Origin: Rhodobacteraceae bacterium Alg231-30
GTDB lineage: Bacteria; Pseudomonadota; Alphaproteobacteria; Rhodobacterales; Rhodobacteraceae
DNA length: 64,000 nt
Reading direction: 5' to 3'
Assembly: GCA_900143615.1 (NCBI GenBank)
Contig: FREU01000002.1
Span: 786,663 to 850,662, forward strand
Positions 1 through 10,714 of this stretch are shown piece after piece. The translations under genes were made by a program, and so were the position numbers. The notes beneath the pieces were generated by a model, which made no database searches, had not been told where the DNA came from, and worked only from the letters and a program-made list of their open reading frames with translations. How positions within the stretch are numbered: the stretch's first letter is position 1; each line of letters begins with the position of its first letter.

Positions 1-719
1 GCTTCCAAAGCCGCACGGTTGACTGTTTCGTCATCCAGCAGCTTGTCGGCTTCCTCAGAGATCAACAGCTCATAGCTCTCAGCCACGGTCAGGCGTTTCT
101 TAACAGTACGACCGCCCATAGCTTTGCCGAATAGATCGCCGAGGTTCATCATTCCCATTTGGCCACCACCGGGCTGACCTGGGATATCAAACATTCCGCC
201 CATAGGGTTTGACGTATCTGCAAGCTCAAGCTCGATGACGGTGCTATCCAGCTCGCCTGCCTTTAGCTTTTTGCGGAACATGTCGCGCGTGCCTTCGCGC
301 GCATCTTTTCCGGCAATTGCTTCGATCACACGGTCTTCGGCAGCCTGATGCGCATTGGCTTTGACATCATCTCGCATTTGCTCGCGAACCTGAATGATGG
401 CCGCATCCATCAAATCGCGGATAATCTGTTCGACATCACGGCCAACGTAGCCAACTTCGGTGAATTTGGTGGCTTCAACCTTGATGAACGGCGCCTTGGC
501 AAGCTTTGCCAAACGGCGGCTAATCTCGGTTTTGCCAACACCCGTGGGCCCAATCATCAAGATGTTTTTGGGATATACCTCGTCACGTAGATCATCTGAG
601 AGCTGCTTTCGCCGCCAGCGATTGCGCAAGGCCACAGCCACAGCGCGTTTTGCGTCGTTTTGGCCAATGATGAAACGGTCAAGTTCGGATACGATTTCGC
701 GGGGTGTAAGATCAGTCAC
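1..719 (-). CDS. hslU: HslU, ATPase subunit of the HslUV protease (partial, C-terminus outside window)
   Basis: AAA+ unfoldase that feeds proteins into the HslV peptidase in the cytosol. About 239 N-terminal codons are present; the rest lies left of the window. The translation begins with the family's TPREIV segment, then has the Walker A motif GPTGVGKT and the following [18 protein letters not shown] segment, and runs on into the I-domain. The start is GTG at 719, which overlaps the stop of the aldo/keto reductase gene by four bases (GTGA), with an AAAGG Shine-Dalgarno just upstream, so coupled translation is likely. hslV lies two genes upstream rather than next to it. Identification is firm; completeness cannot be judged. 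Confidence 0.95.
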   Translation of the reverse strand, partial: MTDLTPREIVSELDRFIIGQNDAKRAVAVALRNRWRRKQLSDDLRDEVYPKNILMIGPTGVGKTEISRRLAKLAKAPFIKVEATKFTEVGYVGRDVEQIIRDLMDAAIIQVREQMRDDVKANAHQAAEDRVIEAIAGKDAREGTRDMFRKKLKAGELDSTVIELELADTSNPMGGMFDIPGQPGGGQMGMMNLGDLFGKAMGGRTVKKRLTVAESYELLISEEADKLLDDETVNRAALE

Positions 720-1750
720 GACAAGGCCTTTGTATACATTTCGTCGGTCATCATGTCGTCAAACCATTCAGGGTAACGACGGTTGGGCAGTGCAGCAGCG
801 TCTATTGCCGCCATCTCGCCCAGCGATAGTTTGATATTGGCAGCCGCAATCCCGCTTTCAAGCTGGGACAGTTTTGAAGCGCCTAGAATAACCGTGTGGT
901 CACGGCGTCTGTTTAGGACCCAAGCCTGTGCAATCTGGGCAGGCGTAGCGCTGTGCGCTGCTGCAGCCGCGCTCAGGGCATCTATCGCCTTGCGCGCCTG
1001 CTCTGGTGACACTTGCAGGAAGTTGCCCTCAGAGAGGCGTCCGTCGCCACTCTCAAGATCCGCAGGATCGTATTTGCCAGTTAAAAGGCCTCCGGCAAGC
1101 GGCGACCATGCCATCAGACCAACACCCAACTCTTCTCCAAGCCGCAGGACATCCATTTCGATGTCACGACCCACTGCGTTGTAGAGGTATTGCCCTGCCA
1201 CAAATTGCTGCATGCCATTGTCACGTTGAAACTGAATTGCCTGTGACAGCTTCCATGCAGGCCAGTTCGACACACCGATGTGACGTATCTTCCCCGCATT
1301 GATCAGGGACTGCAGCGTGCCAAGTGTCTCAGCCATTGGCGTGGTGAAATCAGTCTTGTGCAGCACCAGCAAATCAATCCAATCTGTATCAAGGCGGCGC
1401 AGGCAACCTTCAACAGACGAGATAATATGACCACGTGACAGGCCCGCATCGGTGATGCGATCCGACTGGCGAAAACCCAACTTGGTGCAAATGACCGCCG
1501 CTTGGCGTTTCCCCTTAAGCGTCTTGCCGAGAATGTCTTCGGCCTCTCCGTTGGAATAGCCGTCAGCGGCATCAAAGAAATTCACACCTCGGTCCAGCGC
1601 TAAATCGACCATGCGCTGTGCGTCATCCAGACCGACCTTGGCCACACCTGGGATCCAGTCTGAACCATGCGTAAACGTCATTGTGCCCAGCGCAACGCGC
1701 GAAACAACCAGGCCGGAACTGCCCATGCGGGTATAGGTCATCTCACTCAT
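716..1750 (-). CDS. Aldo/keto reductase lying between hslV and hslU
   Basis: NAD(P)H-dependent reductase of the aldo/keto reductase superfamily, 344 aa, cytosolic, substrate unknown. The catalytic tetrad is visible: D60 and Y65 (FDAADGYS), K90 (CTKLGF) and H131 (VLHKTD). The C-terminal part has the usual cofactor-binding segment (VILGASK). The start ATG overlaps the hslV stop (ATGA) and its stop overlaps the hslU start (GTGA), so the gene sits inside a tight three-gene operon and should be co-expressed with the protease. The family assignment is secure. A role connected with HslUV is only suggested by position; the overlaps could equally reflect an insertion that settled in the operon. Confidence 0.93.
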   Translation of the reverse strand: MSEMTYTRMGSSGLVVSRVALGTMTFTHGSDWIPGVAKVGLDDAQRMVDLALDRGVNFFDAADGYSNGEAEDILGKTLKGKRQAAVICTKLGFRQSDRITDAGLSRGHIISSVEGCLRRLDTDWIDLLVLHKTDFTTPMAETLGTLQSLINAGKIRHIGVSNWPAWKLSQAIQFQRDNGMQQFVAGQYLYNAVGRDIEMDVLRLGEELGVGLMAWSPLAGGLLTGKYDPADLESGDGRLSEGNFLQVSPEQARKAIDALSAAAAAHSATPAQIAQAWVLNRRRDHTVILGASKLSQLESGIAAANIKLSLGEMAAIDAAALPNRRYPEWFDDMMTDEMYTKALS

Positions 1751-2304
1751 TTAGAGATGGTCTCGACGGTCAGATTGCCATTTGTGTAAACGCAGATGTC
1801 TCCTGCGATCGCCATTGCCTTCCGCGCGACTTCCTCAGCGCTCAGGTCTGTGTCCATCAAAGCGCGACCAGCCGCCAACGCATAGTTTCCGCCGGAGCCG
1901 ATTGCCGTGACATCATGTTCAGGCTCTAATACGTCGCCTGCGCCAGTGATAACAAAGATATCCGCACCGTCAGATACGATCAGCATCGCCTCGAGTTTTT
2001 GCAGGTACTTGTCAGTGCGCCAATCCTTGGCCAGCTCCACACTTGCGCGCGCCAATTGACCCGGAGTGGCCTCCAGCTTGGTTTCCAACCGCTCAAGAAG
2101 CGTAAAAGCGTCTGCGGTGGAGCCCGCAAACCCAGCAACAATGTCATAGCCGCCCGGGCTAAGTCTGCGCACTTTGCGAGCTGTGCCTTTGATGACCGTT
2201 TGGCCGAGCGAGACCTGTCCGTCACCCGCAATCACCACTTCGCCTTCTTTCTTGACTCCGATGATGGTTGTGCCGTGCCAACCGGGGAAGTTTTGTTTAT
2301 CCAT
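1747..2304 (-). CDS. hslV: HslV, peptidase subunit of the HslUV protease
   Basis: Threonine peptidase forming the proteolytic core of the bacterial proteasome-like HslUV complex, 185 aa, the normal family length. The N-terminus carries the HGTTI processing site; T12 should become the catalytic N-terminal threonine after removal of eleven residues. Further family segments are [13 protein letters not shown] and VRRL. It is the first gene of a minus-strand operon, and its TGA overlaps the ATG of the aldo/keto reductase. It diverges from the kinase gene at 2383 across 78 bases that should hold both promoters; no clear promoter was recognised there. Confidence 0.96.
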   Translation of the reverse strand: MDKQNFPGWHGTTIIGVKKEGEVVIAGDGQVSLGQTVIKGTARKVRRLSPGGYDIVAGFAGSTADAFTLLERLETKLEATPGQLARASVELAKDWRTDKYLQKLEAMLIVSDGADIFVITGAGDVLEPEHDVTAIGSGGNYALAAGRALMDTDLSAEEVARKAMAIAGDICVYTNGNLTVETISK

Positions 2305-2382
2305 AAATCTGGGTCTCCGTTTTGGCTGTATTTGTAGATCCTGCCGGAAGTAAACAAGGGAATACAGGGTAAAGGATCAAAG

Positions 2383-3345
2383 GTGAACGTGAATTCGAAA
2401 ATCGAAGCGCTGGCGCAGAAAACCTTTGCCCACCTTGCTAATCAAGCAGACTTAGGTGGCGCCTATCAAAAAACGCGTAGCTGGATCAAGAATGACAAAC
2501 GACGGCTACACATCGTACAAAGGTATGATGCCAAGGATCGTGAACCGGTGATTTTAAAGCAAGTATTTCGGCCGGAAGACCCGACCGAATTCCACGGCAT
2601 TTTGGATGCTCATCACTTGGCGGCACGGGCGTTAAAGAATTGCGCAGACGAGCACGCACCGGAGATATTGGTAGAAGATCGCACCTCAATGTCTTGCTTG
2701 ATGCAATTTCAGCCCGGAGAAACCCTGCGCGATCTGTGTGAAACACGCGAAGACCATTCAGCGCTTTTGATTGGTTCGGGGCGGTGGTTGGCCGCGTATC
2801 ATCGTGGCACCTTTGAGCAGGCGCGCAACTTTCAACCAAAGTTTATGGCACGGCATATGCTGCATTTGGCAGATCAGATGCAGAAAGGCGAGCGGCGTAT
2901 CAAAGGTCAGAAAAGTTTTATTGCTCTTGCGCAGCAATCGCAGGAGCTAGTAGCGGAATATAAGGGGCGACCCAGCAAAATTTCTGCAAAACATGGTGAC
3001 TTCAACAGCCACAACATCCTCATTGATGGTTCTCGAACTGCCGCGTTTGACTTTCTGCCCGTCAGCCATGCACCTGTTGGCTATGACATTGCCCGCATCC
3101 TGCTAAGCTATGCGTTGACCACGGCAGATCTGGCTCGCATTCCCAAAGGACATGTTTTGCCTCCAGACGCTCTTGAGGCGTTTTTTGCAGGATATGATTT
3201 TGTGCCCGCGGATGATCCCAGCGTGGGCTTTTTGCTGCGCATTCAAATTTTGAGCGATTGGAACCGCATGAGCGACAAAAAAGGCGTCCAAAATCTCATC
3301 AATTTCGAACGCCTTCGTGTTATTGCGCGTCGCGCATTCGCTTAG
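2383..3345 (+). CDS. APH-fold phosphotransferase (choline/aminoglycoside kinase-like), substrate unknown
   Basis: Putative small-molecule kinase of 320 aa. The catalytic loop reads [11 protein letters not shown], with the Asp base and Asn metal ligand, and is followed by AFDFLP, the DFG-equivalent. The stretch [12 protein letters not shown] and F-x-PKF resembles the C-terminal half of the fusion protein at 23365, so the two look like paralogues. GTG at 2383 is the chosen start. The gene diverges from hslV, and its stop overlaps the trxA stop tail-to-tail by four bases. The substrate cannot be told: sugar, choline, aminoglycoside or a cell-surface precursor are all possible. No signal peptide or membrane segment is seen. 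Confidence 0.75.
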   Translation: MNVNSKIEALAQKTFAHLANQADLGGAYQKTRSWIKNDKRRLHIVQRYDAKDREPVILKQVFRPEDPTEFHGILDAHHLAARALKNCADEHAPEILVEDRTSMSCLMQFQPGETLRDLCETREDHSALLIGSGRWLAAYHRGTFEQARNFQPKFMARHMLHLADQMQKGERRIKGQKSFIALAQQSQELVAEYKGRPSKISAKHGDFNSHNILIDGSRTAAFDFLPVSHAPVGYDIARILLSYALTTADLARIPKGHVLPPDALEAFFAGYDFVPADDPSVGFLLRIQILSDWNRMSDKKGVQNLINFERLRVIARRAFA

Positions 3346-3662
3346 AGCGAGTCTTCAATCCAGCTTTGCAACGCAGCTTTTGGCGCAGCGCCAGCACGGT
3401 TAGAAACAACCTGACCGTCTTTGAAAATAAACAGCGCGGGAATGCCACGTACGCCCAGCGCCGCAGCGGCATTCGGGTTGCTGTCTACGTCAACTTTGGC
3501 AATCTTAATCTTGCCGTCCATTTCAGCGGCCAACTCTTCGAGAGACGGGCCGATCTGTTTACAAGGGCCACACCATTCGGCCCAAAAATCCACAACGACG
3601 GGCACGTCGGAGTTTTTAACTTCTTCATCGAAAGTGGCATCGGTGACAGCAACAGTTGCCAT
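3342..3662 (-). CDS. trxA: Thioredoxin
   Basis: Cytosolic dithiol oxidoreductase, 106 aa, a single thioredoxin fold. The active site is WCGPC with C31 and C34, and the cis-proline lies in RGIPAL. This is the standard length for TrxA. A good Shine-Dalgarno (AGGAG) precedes ATG at 3662. It lies 38 bases after addA in the same direction and may be transcribed from its own promoter or as the last gene of the addBA run. Its leader contains a 7-bp inverted repeat that includes the Shine-Dalgarno. Confidence 0.97.
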   Translation of the reverse strand: MATVAVTDATFDEEVKNSDVPVVVDFWAEWCGPCKQIGPSLEELAAEMDGKIKIAKVDVDSNPNAAAALGVRGIPALFIFKDGQVVSNRAGAAPKAALQSWIEDSL

Positions 3663-3666
3663 AAGG

Positions 3667-3701
3667 GGTTCTCCTGAGAGTGAATTGGGTTTGAGAGAAC
3701 C
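3667..3701 (-). promoter_or_regulatory. Inverted repeat over the trxA ribosome binding site
   Basis: GGTTCTC (3667-3673) and GAGAACC (3695-3701) can pair in the transcript with a 21-base loop. One arm holds the trxA Shine-Dalgarno, so pairing would hide it. Seven pairs around a long loop is modest stability, and chance is a fair alternative. Confidence 0.3.
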
Positions 3702-6700
3702 TAGGAGTCGGCTGGCTGAGCGTCAAGGTGCCCACTTGTGGCAAGTGCAGTTGTCACAAGATCGTGTGGCATAGGCATCAACGTGGCAGTACGGGTCCAA
3801 AGAATATAGGTTTCAATGCTCCGATCAGGATAGATTTGAGCAAGCGCATGGGCGTAAGCGCCCATTTGCCGCAGAAGTCCATCGGGGCTTTTCTGAGGTA
3901 CATCGGGAACGACCGCATTGGTTTTGAAATCCACAATCCGAACCACATTCGGCAAAATAACCAGCCGGTCAATAATGCCATGCAAGCGCGCATCACCAAG
4001 CGTTGCAGTTAGAGGCACTTCGGCAAGCGTGCCCTGATCAAAAAGCCACTCAAGCTCGGGATTTTGCAACACTTGTGACACCTCGGCCAGCAAACCTTCA
4101 AATTCACCAGGCCACATTTCAAAGATATCTGCGGCCAAAATGTTGCGCGCCATATCGGGCCAAGTGTCAGGCGAATGGCCCGGCAGGTGTTCTAGCAACA
4201 AGTGAATCCAGTTGCCGCGCTGCATGGCCTTTTCTGGGTCCGCACCGTCTTCGCCAGGCAAGGCTTTTGCACCGCCCAAATCAGAGGGGCTTAACGCACC
4301 TGTAACCGGCTGTGGATCCGGCGCAGAACAGTTTAGATAATCCGGTACATTTGCGAGTTCTGCACTTGCCTGAGCCTTAGTCTCGAGAACGCTCCCAGAC
4401 CAATCCCCACATTCGAACCGCAGACCTTCGCCGCCCAAGTATTTATAGGGCTCAGCTCCAGCACGCCCCATGCCAGCGGCTACAATGTCATACCAGCTTT
4501 TGCCGTCTTTCCCTAAATCACCCGCGGCAGCAACAATCAGCCATTTCTCCGCACGTGTCATCGCCACGTAAAGCAGGCGCAGACGCTCTGCTTCTTGTTT
4601 CTCAGCCATAATCGTGCGCGCGTCCGACAGCCTCTCCGGTGCAGCGTCAGAGGCCATGTTCCACAAAGCAATATCTGCGACAGGCACGATAGGCGCATCT
4701 GTGCGTACCAGCCGTTTACCAGTGTCAGGCATGATCACAATCGGAGCTTCCAACCCTTTAGAGCCGTGCACAGTCATGACCCGAATTCGGTCTCCGGCAC
4801 TGTCCATTTGACGTTTGATCTCAAGATCGTCTGTCTGCATCCACTGTAAAAACCCCGTAAGGCTGGGTACAGACGATTTTTCAAATGCCAGAGCCTGAGA
4901 GAGCAGGGCGTTGATGCCATCCTCTGCTTCGGTTCCCAGGCGGGACAACAGTTTTTTGCGACCAAGGTGGCGGGTCAAAATACGTTCGATCAAATCATAG
5001 GGACGCAAAAAGTCGGCCTGCTGCAACAAGTCGTCAAACAAGGCCATGGTTTTCGGGACTGCTTCTCGCCGCTTGCGCAAAGCTTGCCAAAGATACGACT
5101 TGGGTTCGCGTCGATGGGAGAGATCAAACAGCTGCTGCTCGGTCAAACCGCACAACGGTGAGCGAAGCACAGTGGCGAGCGATAAATCATCTTCTGGTGT
5201 TTCAAGAAACGATAGCAAAGCGGCAAGGTCCCGCACGGCCAATTCTGCACCAACTTTAAGACGGTCAGCCCCTGCAATCGGAAGCTTGCGCGATTTACAT
5301 GCGCGGATGATTTCATGAAAGAGGTCAGACCGCCTCTGGACAAGGATCAGAAAATCCCCAGCCCGTACCGGACGACGCATGAATACTCCGTTGGGTCCTT
5401 TTTGCGCAGCAATAGTCTCTTTTTGTGCGATCATGCGTTTGATCTCATCCGCCACACGTTCCGCTAGAACAACCGTGTGATGGGTGTCCCCCAACCGATC
5501 CACAGGATCAAACCAATCAGATTTCTCCGCTTTTCCCGTCGGCTCAACCACCGGCCAAAGGTCTACGCGACCCGGCATTTGGTCGTGAAAAGAAATGTGG
5601 CTATTGCCGTCCGGAAAACCTGCCGCCACCCGATTTTCGAAACAAAAGTCCACAAGGTTTAAAACTGCAGGGGAGGAGCGAAACGAATGCTCAAGGCTCA
5701 ACGATTGTAGAGCGTTGCCCGTTGACTCTAACCGCCCACCAAATTCGTCCCGCATCCGGTCAAATTCTGCCGGGTCCGCCCCCTGAAAACTGTAAATCGA
5801 CTGTTTTTGGTCGCCAACAACAAAGATCGTGCGCGTAACATCGCTGCGAGCGCCGCTTCCGCTGGTGAATTCTTGTGCGAGCCGCTCGATCACCTGCCAT
5901 TGTTGCGGGCTGGTGTCTTGCGCCTCATCTACAAGAATATGATCGATCCCTCCATCCAGCCTGTACAAGACCCATTCAGCCACAGCAGGATCATTCAACA
6001 AGGCACGAGCGCGCAAAATCAGGTCGTCAAAGTCCAGCCAACCACGCAATTGCTTTTGTCGCTCGTAGTGCTGCATAAACCGATGCGCAAATGCGTGAAG
6101 CGCACCGCTACGCCTGACCGCTGACAGAGCCAAACGCGTCGATCTCGCATCCTCAACGCGCAGCATCAAGGGCTCCAGGCGCGCAATCAAATCAGGGTGC
6201 TCGTTTTGCAGTTTTTTTGTTGGAAATGACCCTAACTTGGCGGAAAATGGCTCTTTTGCGCCCTTTCCGTTTAACAATACGCCTTCAAGACATTGAATTG
6301 CTGATAGATCTGGACCGGAGATCGCAGCCAGCTTATCGGCCGCCTTATTGTCATTCACTCCGCCCGTTTTCAGAACAGTGCATAAGTCAGTGATCAGCTC
6401 TATCTCGCCACCTAGAAAAACACGCCCCAAAAGCTCAGTCTCATCAAAGCCGTTCGGCAACTCGAAAACTGACATTAAGTCCGACGGTGTTTTGAGGCCG
6501 CGGAAATAATCAGCTTTCCGAACAATTTCAGCCGTAAGATCCTCTAAGTTCTCACCCGTAAAATGAACGGCAAGATCCGCCACCAGACTTGCTTCACTGC
6601 CCTCAGCCATCTGTTCAACAATTTCTTCGCGCAACAGTGCCGCGGCACGATCTTCCATTTCGCTAAACAACGGCGAAACACCAGCTTCAAGCGGAAATCG

Positions 6701-7096
6701 GCGCAACAAAGCAGCACAGAACGAGTGAATGGTTTGAATTTTCAAGCCACCGGGTGTCTCAATGGCGCGTGCAAATAGAGTTCGCGCACGCCGTAAATCG
6801 TCTGCCCCCGCGCCACCCGTGACGCCTAGCTCCAACAGTTCCGCACGCAGCAGCTCGTCGTTTTTCATCGCCCAGTTGCCCAATCGTTTAAACAATCGGT
6901 TTTGCATCTCGGTAGCGGCAGCTTTGGTATAGGTCAGGCACAGAATATGTTGGGGCAACACGCCTTCGAGCAAAAGCCGCGCAACCCGGTCAGTAAGAAC
7001 GCGCGTCTTTCCCGAGCCCGCATTGGCTGACAACCACGTACTCTTGTAAGGTTCAGCCGCTTGAATCTGGCGTTTTGTCGCATCGTTAAGGATCAT
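3701..7096 (-). CDS. addA: AddA, helicase-nuclease subunit of the AddAB double-strand-break repair enzyme
   Basis: UvrD-type (SF1) helicase with a RecB-like nuclease at the C-terminus, 1131 aa. With AddB it resects DNA ends for RecA-dependent repair. Helicase motifs are seen in order: Walker A in SANAGSGKT near residue 25, [43 protein letters not shown] and [10 protein letters not shown]. The nuclease core is IVDFKTN near residue 1060. The start ATG overlaps the addB TGA by one base (TGATG). The length and the addB-addA order fit the alphaproteobacterial form of this enzyme. Confidence 0.95.
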   Translation of the reverse strand: MILNDATKRQIQAAEPYKSTWLSANAGSGKTRVLTDRVARLLLEGVLPQHILCLTYTKAAATEMQNRLFKRLGNWAMKNDELLRAELLELGVTGGAGADDLRRARTLFARAIETPGGLKIQTIHSFCAALLRRFPLEAGVSPLFSEMEDRAAALLREEIVEQMAEGSEASLVADLAVHFTGENLEDLTAEIVRKADYFRGLKTPSDLMSVFELPNGFDETELLGRVFLGGEIELITDLCTVLKTGGVNDNKAADKLAAISGPDLSAIQCLEGVLLNGKGAKEPFSAKLGSFPTKKLQNEHPDLIARLEPLMLRVEDARSTRLALSAVRRSGALHAFAHRFMQHYERQKQLRGWLDFDDLILRARALLNDPAVAEWVLYRLDGGIDHILVDEAQDTSPQQWQVIERLAQEFTSGSGARSDVTRTIFVVGDQKQSIYSFQGADPAEFDRMRDEFGGRLESTGNALQSLSLEHSFRSSPAVLNLVDFCFENRVAAGFPDGNSHISFHDQMPGRVDLWPVVEPTGKAEKSDWFDPVDRLGDTHHTVVLAERVADEIKRMIAQKETIAAQKGPNGVFMRRPVRAGDFLILVQRRSDLFHEIIRACKSRKLPIAGADRLKVGAELAVRDLAALLSFLETPEDDLSLATVLRSPLCGLTEQQLFDLSHRREPKSYLWQALRKRREAVPKTMALFDDLLQQADFLRPYDLIERILTRHLGRKKLLSRLGTEAEDGINALLSQALAFEKSSVPSLTGFLQWMQTDDLEIKRQMDSAGDRIRVMTVHGSKGLEAPIVIMPDTGKRLVRTDAPIVPVADIALWNMASDAAPERLSDARTIMAEKQEAERLRLLYVAMTRAEKWLIVAAAGDLGKDGKSWYDIVAAGMGRAGAEPYKYLGGEGLRFECGDWSGSVLETKAQASAELANVPDYLNCSAPDPQPVTGALSPSDLGGAKALPGEDGADPEKAMQRGNWIHLLLEHLPGHSPDTWPDMARNILAADIFEMWPGEFEGLLAEVSQVLQNPELEWLFDQGTLAEVPLTATLGDARLHGIIDRLVILPNVVRIVDFKTNAVVPDVPQKSPDGLLRQMGAYAHALAQIYPDRSIETYILWTRTATLMPMPHDLVTTALATSGHLDAQPADS

Positions 7097-10029
7097 CAGC
7101 TTAAATCCTGTGGTTCAGGTTCATCTGTCACGTCCCATTCCCCAAATCGCGCCAGTTGGTCGTAGTCACCCGCATTACTGTCTGACTGCATGGCACGGCG
7201 GGACGTAAAACCCTTGCCGTCCGCGACGTAATGGCCAATCAGAGCTGTGAATTCTTCCCAAATCTGTTCCGGTGGCGTTTCTGCAAGCGGGGCAGACAAA
7301 TCCCGAGGCTTTGGGCCCAGTCCAATATAGACCGCATCAGCAACATCGGCGGGATCGATCTCGTCAAACCCTCCCTGACGGGCAATGGCAGCTTCGAGCA
7401 AAAGCTGTTTGTCAAAATAAAGCTGTTCCTCTCGCGAAGGTGGGGTGCCCGTTTTGTAATCATAGAGGATCAAATCGCCATTGGGCATCCGGTCGATGCG
7501 ATCTGCGGTCCCCGTCAAATCAAACCCCAGCTCAGGTATTGAAGCACGTGCCCTGCGCTCATAAGCGATAGGAATGCCCTTTGCATGACGGGCTTTTTCG
7601 CCCTCCACAAAGTGATCGGCAACACGATCCAGACGCGCCTGCCACAGCGCGCGTGCTGTTGGCCAAGGCACTTTCTGCGAAAGAACGTTCTGGGCAATTT
7701 CTAGAAGTCGGTCACGCGTGATAGGGGATTTGTCTTGCGCGCCCTCGCGCACCAATTTCTCCAGCACTTCATGCAAAACGATGCCGCGCAATAAGGCGTC
7801 TGGGGTGCGCATCAAAGGATCCAACGGCCGCAGGCGCAACACATGTTTGGCATAGATTGCATAGGGGTCTCGGATCAAACGTTTGACTTCAGTCACCGAC
7901 ATTTTCAAAGGCCGTGCGCCTACCGGCGGGGTGGGAGAAGGCCGCTTGGCTGCGGGCACGGCGTCATATGTTTCAAGGGCACGCACACGATCTATCCAAA
8001 GACGGCCGCATGCCCGCATCTGATCCAAAGCTTGCGGGCCATCTTGGTCAGGCAGCCCATCCAACAGGTTCATGAGACGGTTCAACCACCGCGAAGGTAC
8101 CGTTTCGGCCTCATCGGAACGCACCGACCGCGTGAGCCATACCTCAGGCGCGCAGATCGCTTGCTGGAAATCATGCGCAGACAGACCAATGCGACGTTCC
8201 GGCAACAACAGGCCAGCGTCATGACGCATTTTACGATTGAGCCAAGGATCAGCCGACGGCGCCTCAGGCCAACTGCCCTCATTCAACCCGCCGAGAATGA
8301 CAATGTCGGCGCCCTGAACACGCGCTTCTAGCGTACCCCAAATCAAAATATTGGGATGGCCCGCATCCCGATCCCGCACTTCGCCGCGCGCCAAAACCGC
8401 TCCAAACAGATCTGCGTAATCCGCGGCACCGATGCCCCCAACCGCCGCAGAATTTTCGCGCAGCTCAGCAACAAGGTTAGCCGCGCTCCGCCCCGCCGCT
8501 TCTTTCCAAAGGCCGCCGGACCCTTCTCCTGGGCCTTGTGCAATACGCTCGCCCAGCGCGATGTGGTCTATGAGCCGCTGCGCCAAATCCACTTGTCCAA
8601 GATTTTCTCGATCACATGTGACTTCGACAACCCATTCAACCCAGTCTTGGACAGGTTGGCCGTCATTGTGTATCAAAGCCCAGCCGCGCAACACTTCCGG
8701 AGTAGGGTAGGTGACACCGTTTTGGCGTATCCACAGTTCCAACTCTCGCGTCCAACGCAAATGAAAATTGCGATCTGACCCGCTATGAGTCAGCGGATGT
8801 TTCAACAGAGTCAAAAGCGTCTCAGAAGTCAGTTTGCGGTGAAATAGACTCGAAATATGGCGCAAAAGCCGACCGGGAGGCGTCAACTGGAGCGGCATCC
8901 CAGCGCTGTCATCAGGTACGATGTCCCAACGATCCAACGCGGCGGTAACTTGGCGAGTTAACATCCGGTCGGGTGTGATCAGAGCACAGGTTTTGCCTTC
9001 ATCGATTGCCAGCCGCATCCGTGATGCAATGGCCAAAGCCTCTTCACGTTGCGTGGCAGCTTCAAGCAGACTTACTTGATCTGTTGCGCCCAAAAGATCG
9101 TTAAGTGAAGGGCCTTCCGACAACCATTGATCCGTCACGGGCGCGGGTCGCAATGCCAATGACACCAACTTGTTGCGTGCCGCATTTGGCGTGCTCACAT
9201 CTTCCCACGGTCGAATGTCATCCATGTCGAGATCAAGGGTAGCCGCAAGTTTTCGAAATCTGAATTGTGGGTGATCTTCAGCATCCATCGCGCTAGACAT
9301 ATGCGCCCAAACGTCGCTCGGCATATCAAAATCATAGCCGGGTAAGACAATCGCGCCTTGGGGCAATTGCGCGACAGCCTGCATCAACAACATCATTGTC
9401 CCGCGAGAGCCTGTCGATCCGGCCAAAATAACAGGGTGTTCAGGAGGCGAGGTACGCCAATTTTCTGCCAACAACTCTATCGCTTGGCGCTGTCGCGCTT
9501 CGCCGCTGGGGGTAGCGTCGACATCATCCAAGAAATGTCGCGCAATTCCAAAAAATGCTTGAGTGCGCGCCCAATGGCCGGATTGATCCGACACATCCAG
9601 AGCCTCGATAGCGTCAACCGGCACGCCTTCGCCCTGCATTTCGTCAAACAATGTGGCAAGACTGTCAGCAAGATCATACACCGATGCACGCGCCGCCAGA
9701 TCCGGCTGCTGCTCAAGCAATCGGGTGACAAGTTGAATTAACTCCAACCGATGGCGCAGAGGCGACGCAGCGTGCGGCAATGTCGCAGCTGCGCCCTTTG
9801 AAACGTCAGACAACAGCTGAATACGAGGTAAAAGAGTTGCGGGACCGCAATCAAATAACGTGTTGACCCGCCGCGCCATCCGAGAGGTATTCACGATCAC
9901 TTGCACCCGCGCCATCTCTTCGGGCGCAAGCCCCTTAAGACGCTTTCGCAGCCCTTCAACCAGCACTTTTGGGAAATCGGCACCAGGTGCGACACCAAAA
10001 ACGCGAGGCGTTTCACACACGCTAAACAT
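7096..10029 (-). CDS. addB: AddB, second nuclease subunit of the AddAB repair enzyme
   Basis: Partner of AddA, 977 aa, with a degenerate helicase N-terminal part and a RecB-family nuclease at the C-terminus (LILYDYKTGTPP). Near the middle it has VILGGLNEGSWP, typical of AddB and RecC-like proteins. In the alphaproteobacterial subtype the helicase half is inactive. It overlaps the upstream nucleotidyltransferase gene by 8 bases and addA by one, so it sits inside a polycistronic run beginning at or before tsaE. ATG at 10029 is supported by the immediate protein start. Confidence 0.93.
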   Translation of the reverse strand: MFSVCETPRVFGVAPGADFPKVLVEGLRKRLKGLAPEEMARVQVIVNTSRMARRVNTLFDCGPATLLPRIQLLSDVSKGAAATLPHAASPLRHRLELIQLVTRLLEQQPDLAARASVYDLADSLATLFDEMQGEGVPVDAIEALDVSDQSGHWARTQAFFGIARHFLDDVDATPSGEARQRQAIELLAENWRTSPPEHPVILAGSTGSRGTMMLLMQAVAQLPQGAIVLPGYDFDMPSDVWAHMSSAMDAEDHPQFRFRKLAATLDLDMDDIRPWEDVSTPNAARNKLVSLALRPAPVTDQWLSEGPSLNDLLGATDQVSLLEAATQREEALAIASRMRLAIDEGKTCALITPDRMLTRQVTAALDRWDIVPDDSAGMPLQLTPPGRLLRHISSLFHRKLTSETLLTLLKHPLTHSGSDRNFHLRWTRELELWIRQNGVTYPTPEVLRGWALIHNDGQPVQDWVEWVVEVTCDRENLGQVDLAQRLIDHIALGERIAQGPGEGSGGLWKEAAGRSAANLVAELRENSAAVGGIGAADYADLFGAVLARGEVRDRDAGHPNILIWGTLEARVQGADIVILGGLNEGSWPEAPSADPWLNRKMRHDAGLLLPERRIGLSAHDFQQAICAPEVWLTRSVRSDEAETVPSRWLNRLMNLLDGLPDQDGPQALDQMRACGRLWIDRVRALETYDAVPAAKRPSPTPPVGARPLKMSVTEVKRLIRDPYAIYAKHVLRLRPLDPLMRTPDALLRGIVLHEVLEKLVREGAQDKSPITRDRLLEIAQNVLSQKVPWPTARALWQARLDRVADHFVEGEKARHAKGIPIAYERRARASIPELGFDLTGTADRIDRMPNGDLILYDYKTGTPPSREEQLYFDKQLLLEAAIARQGGFDEIDPADVADAVYIGLGPKPRDLSAPLAETPPEQIWEEFTALIGHYVADGKGFTSRRAMQSDSNAGDYDQLARFGEWDVTDEPEPQDLS

Positions 10030-10714
10030 AGCTGCCTTTCAACAAAGTTTCGGCAAGCTGTATCCCCTGCGGTGACCCGACATCACACCAACGCCCCGGA
10101 TATGTCAGACCAAATAATCTATCTGTGGCCAGCATTTGATCCCAAAGCTGATTCAATGAAAAAGCTCTGTCCGTTATATTTTTCAGACCGTCCGTTTTAA
10201 TAATCTGAATACCGCCATAGATCACACCCGGACCACGGTGAAGCCGACCATCTGTGTCTATCCTAAAGTCGCCGCCCCCTGCGTGCCCAACAGCCTGATC
10301 AGGTGAAATACATACCAGCAAAGCATCCATAGTTTCAGGGTTCCAAGCTTGGCGAGCCAAAGAAAACGGATTGGGGCCCGCCCAAATGGCATCGGTATTT
10401 CCAGTGAACACCGGACCCTCTCCCAGCAAAGGCAGTGCTGCGCGCAGCCCACCACCAGTTTCCAATATGTCGGGAGCTTCATAAGACAGCTGTACATCGG
10501 TTTCTGACAAATGCGCCGCTAGCAATTCGGACAGATAATGCGCATTGGCAACGATGTGTTTTGGCGAAAGCTCACGGGCCAGTTTTAGCGTATGGTCAAT
10601 GAGGGCCGTACCTCCAACCTCGATCAAAGGTTTAGGACAGTTTTTGGTCAAAGCACCCATGCGTGTCCCAAATCCTGCGGCGAACAACATGACAGAGTCT
10701 GGTGTGTTAGTCAT
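10022..10714 (-). CDS. Sugar-1-phosphate nucleotidyltransferase, MurU-like
   Basis: Nucleotidyltransferase of 230 aa with the signature FAAGFGTRMGALT-x-PKPLIEVGG at its start, followed by GNTDAIW as the metal-binding segment. Beside an AmgK-like kinase, the best-supported role is N-acetylmuramate-1-phosphate uridylyltransferase (MurU), the step that makes UDP-MurNAc from recycled cell wall; this is known from Pseudomonas putida. The alternative is a general glucose- or mannose-1-phosphate nucleotidyltransferase. Start and stop overlap the neighbouring genes by 8 bases on each side. The role rests on family plus gene pairing. Confidence 0.85.
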   Translation of the reverse strand: MTNTPDSVMLFAAGFGTRMGALTKNCPKPLIEVGGTALIDHTLKLARELSPKHIVANAHYLSELLAAHLSETDVQLSYEAPDILETGGGLRAALPLLGEGPVFTGNTDAIWAGPNPFSLARQAWNPETMDALLVCISPDQAVGHAGGGDFRIDTDGRLHRGPGVIYGGIQIIKTDGLKNITDRAFSLNQLWDQMLATDRLFGLTYPGRWCDVGSPQGIQLAETLLKGSYV

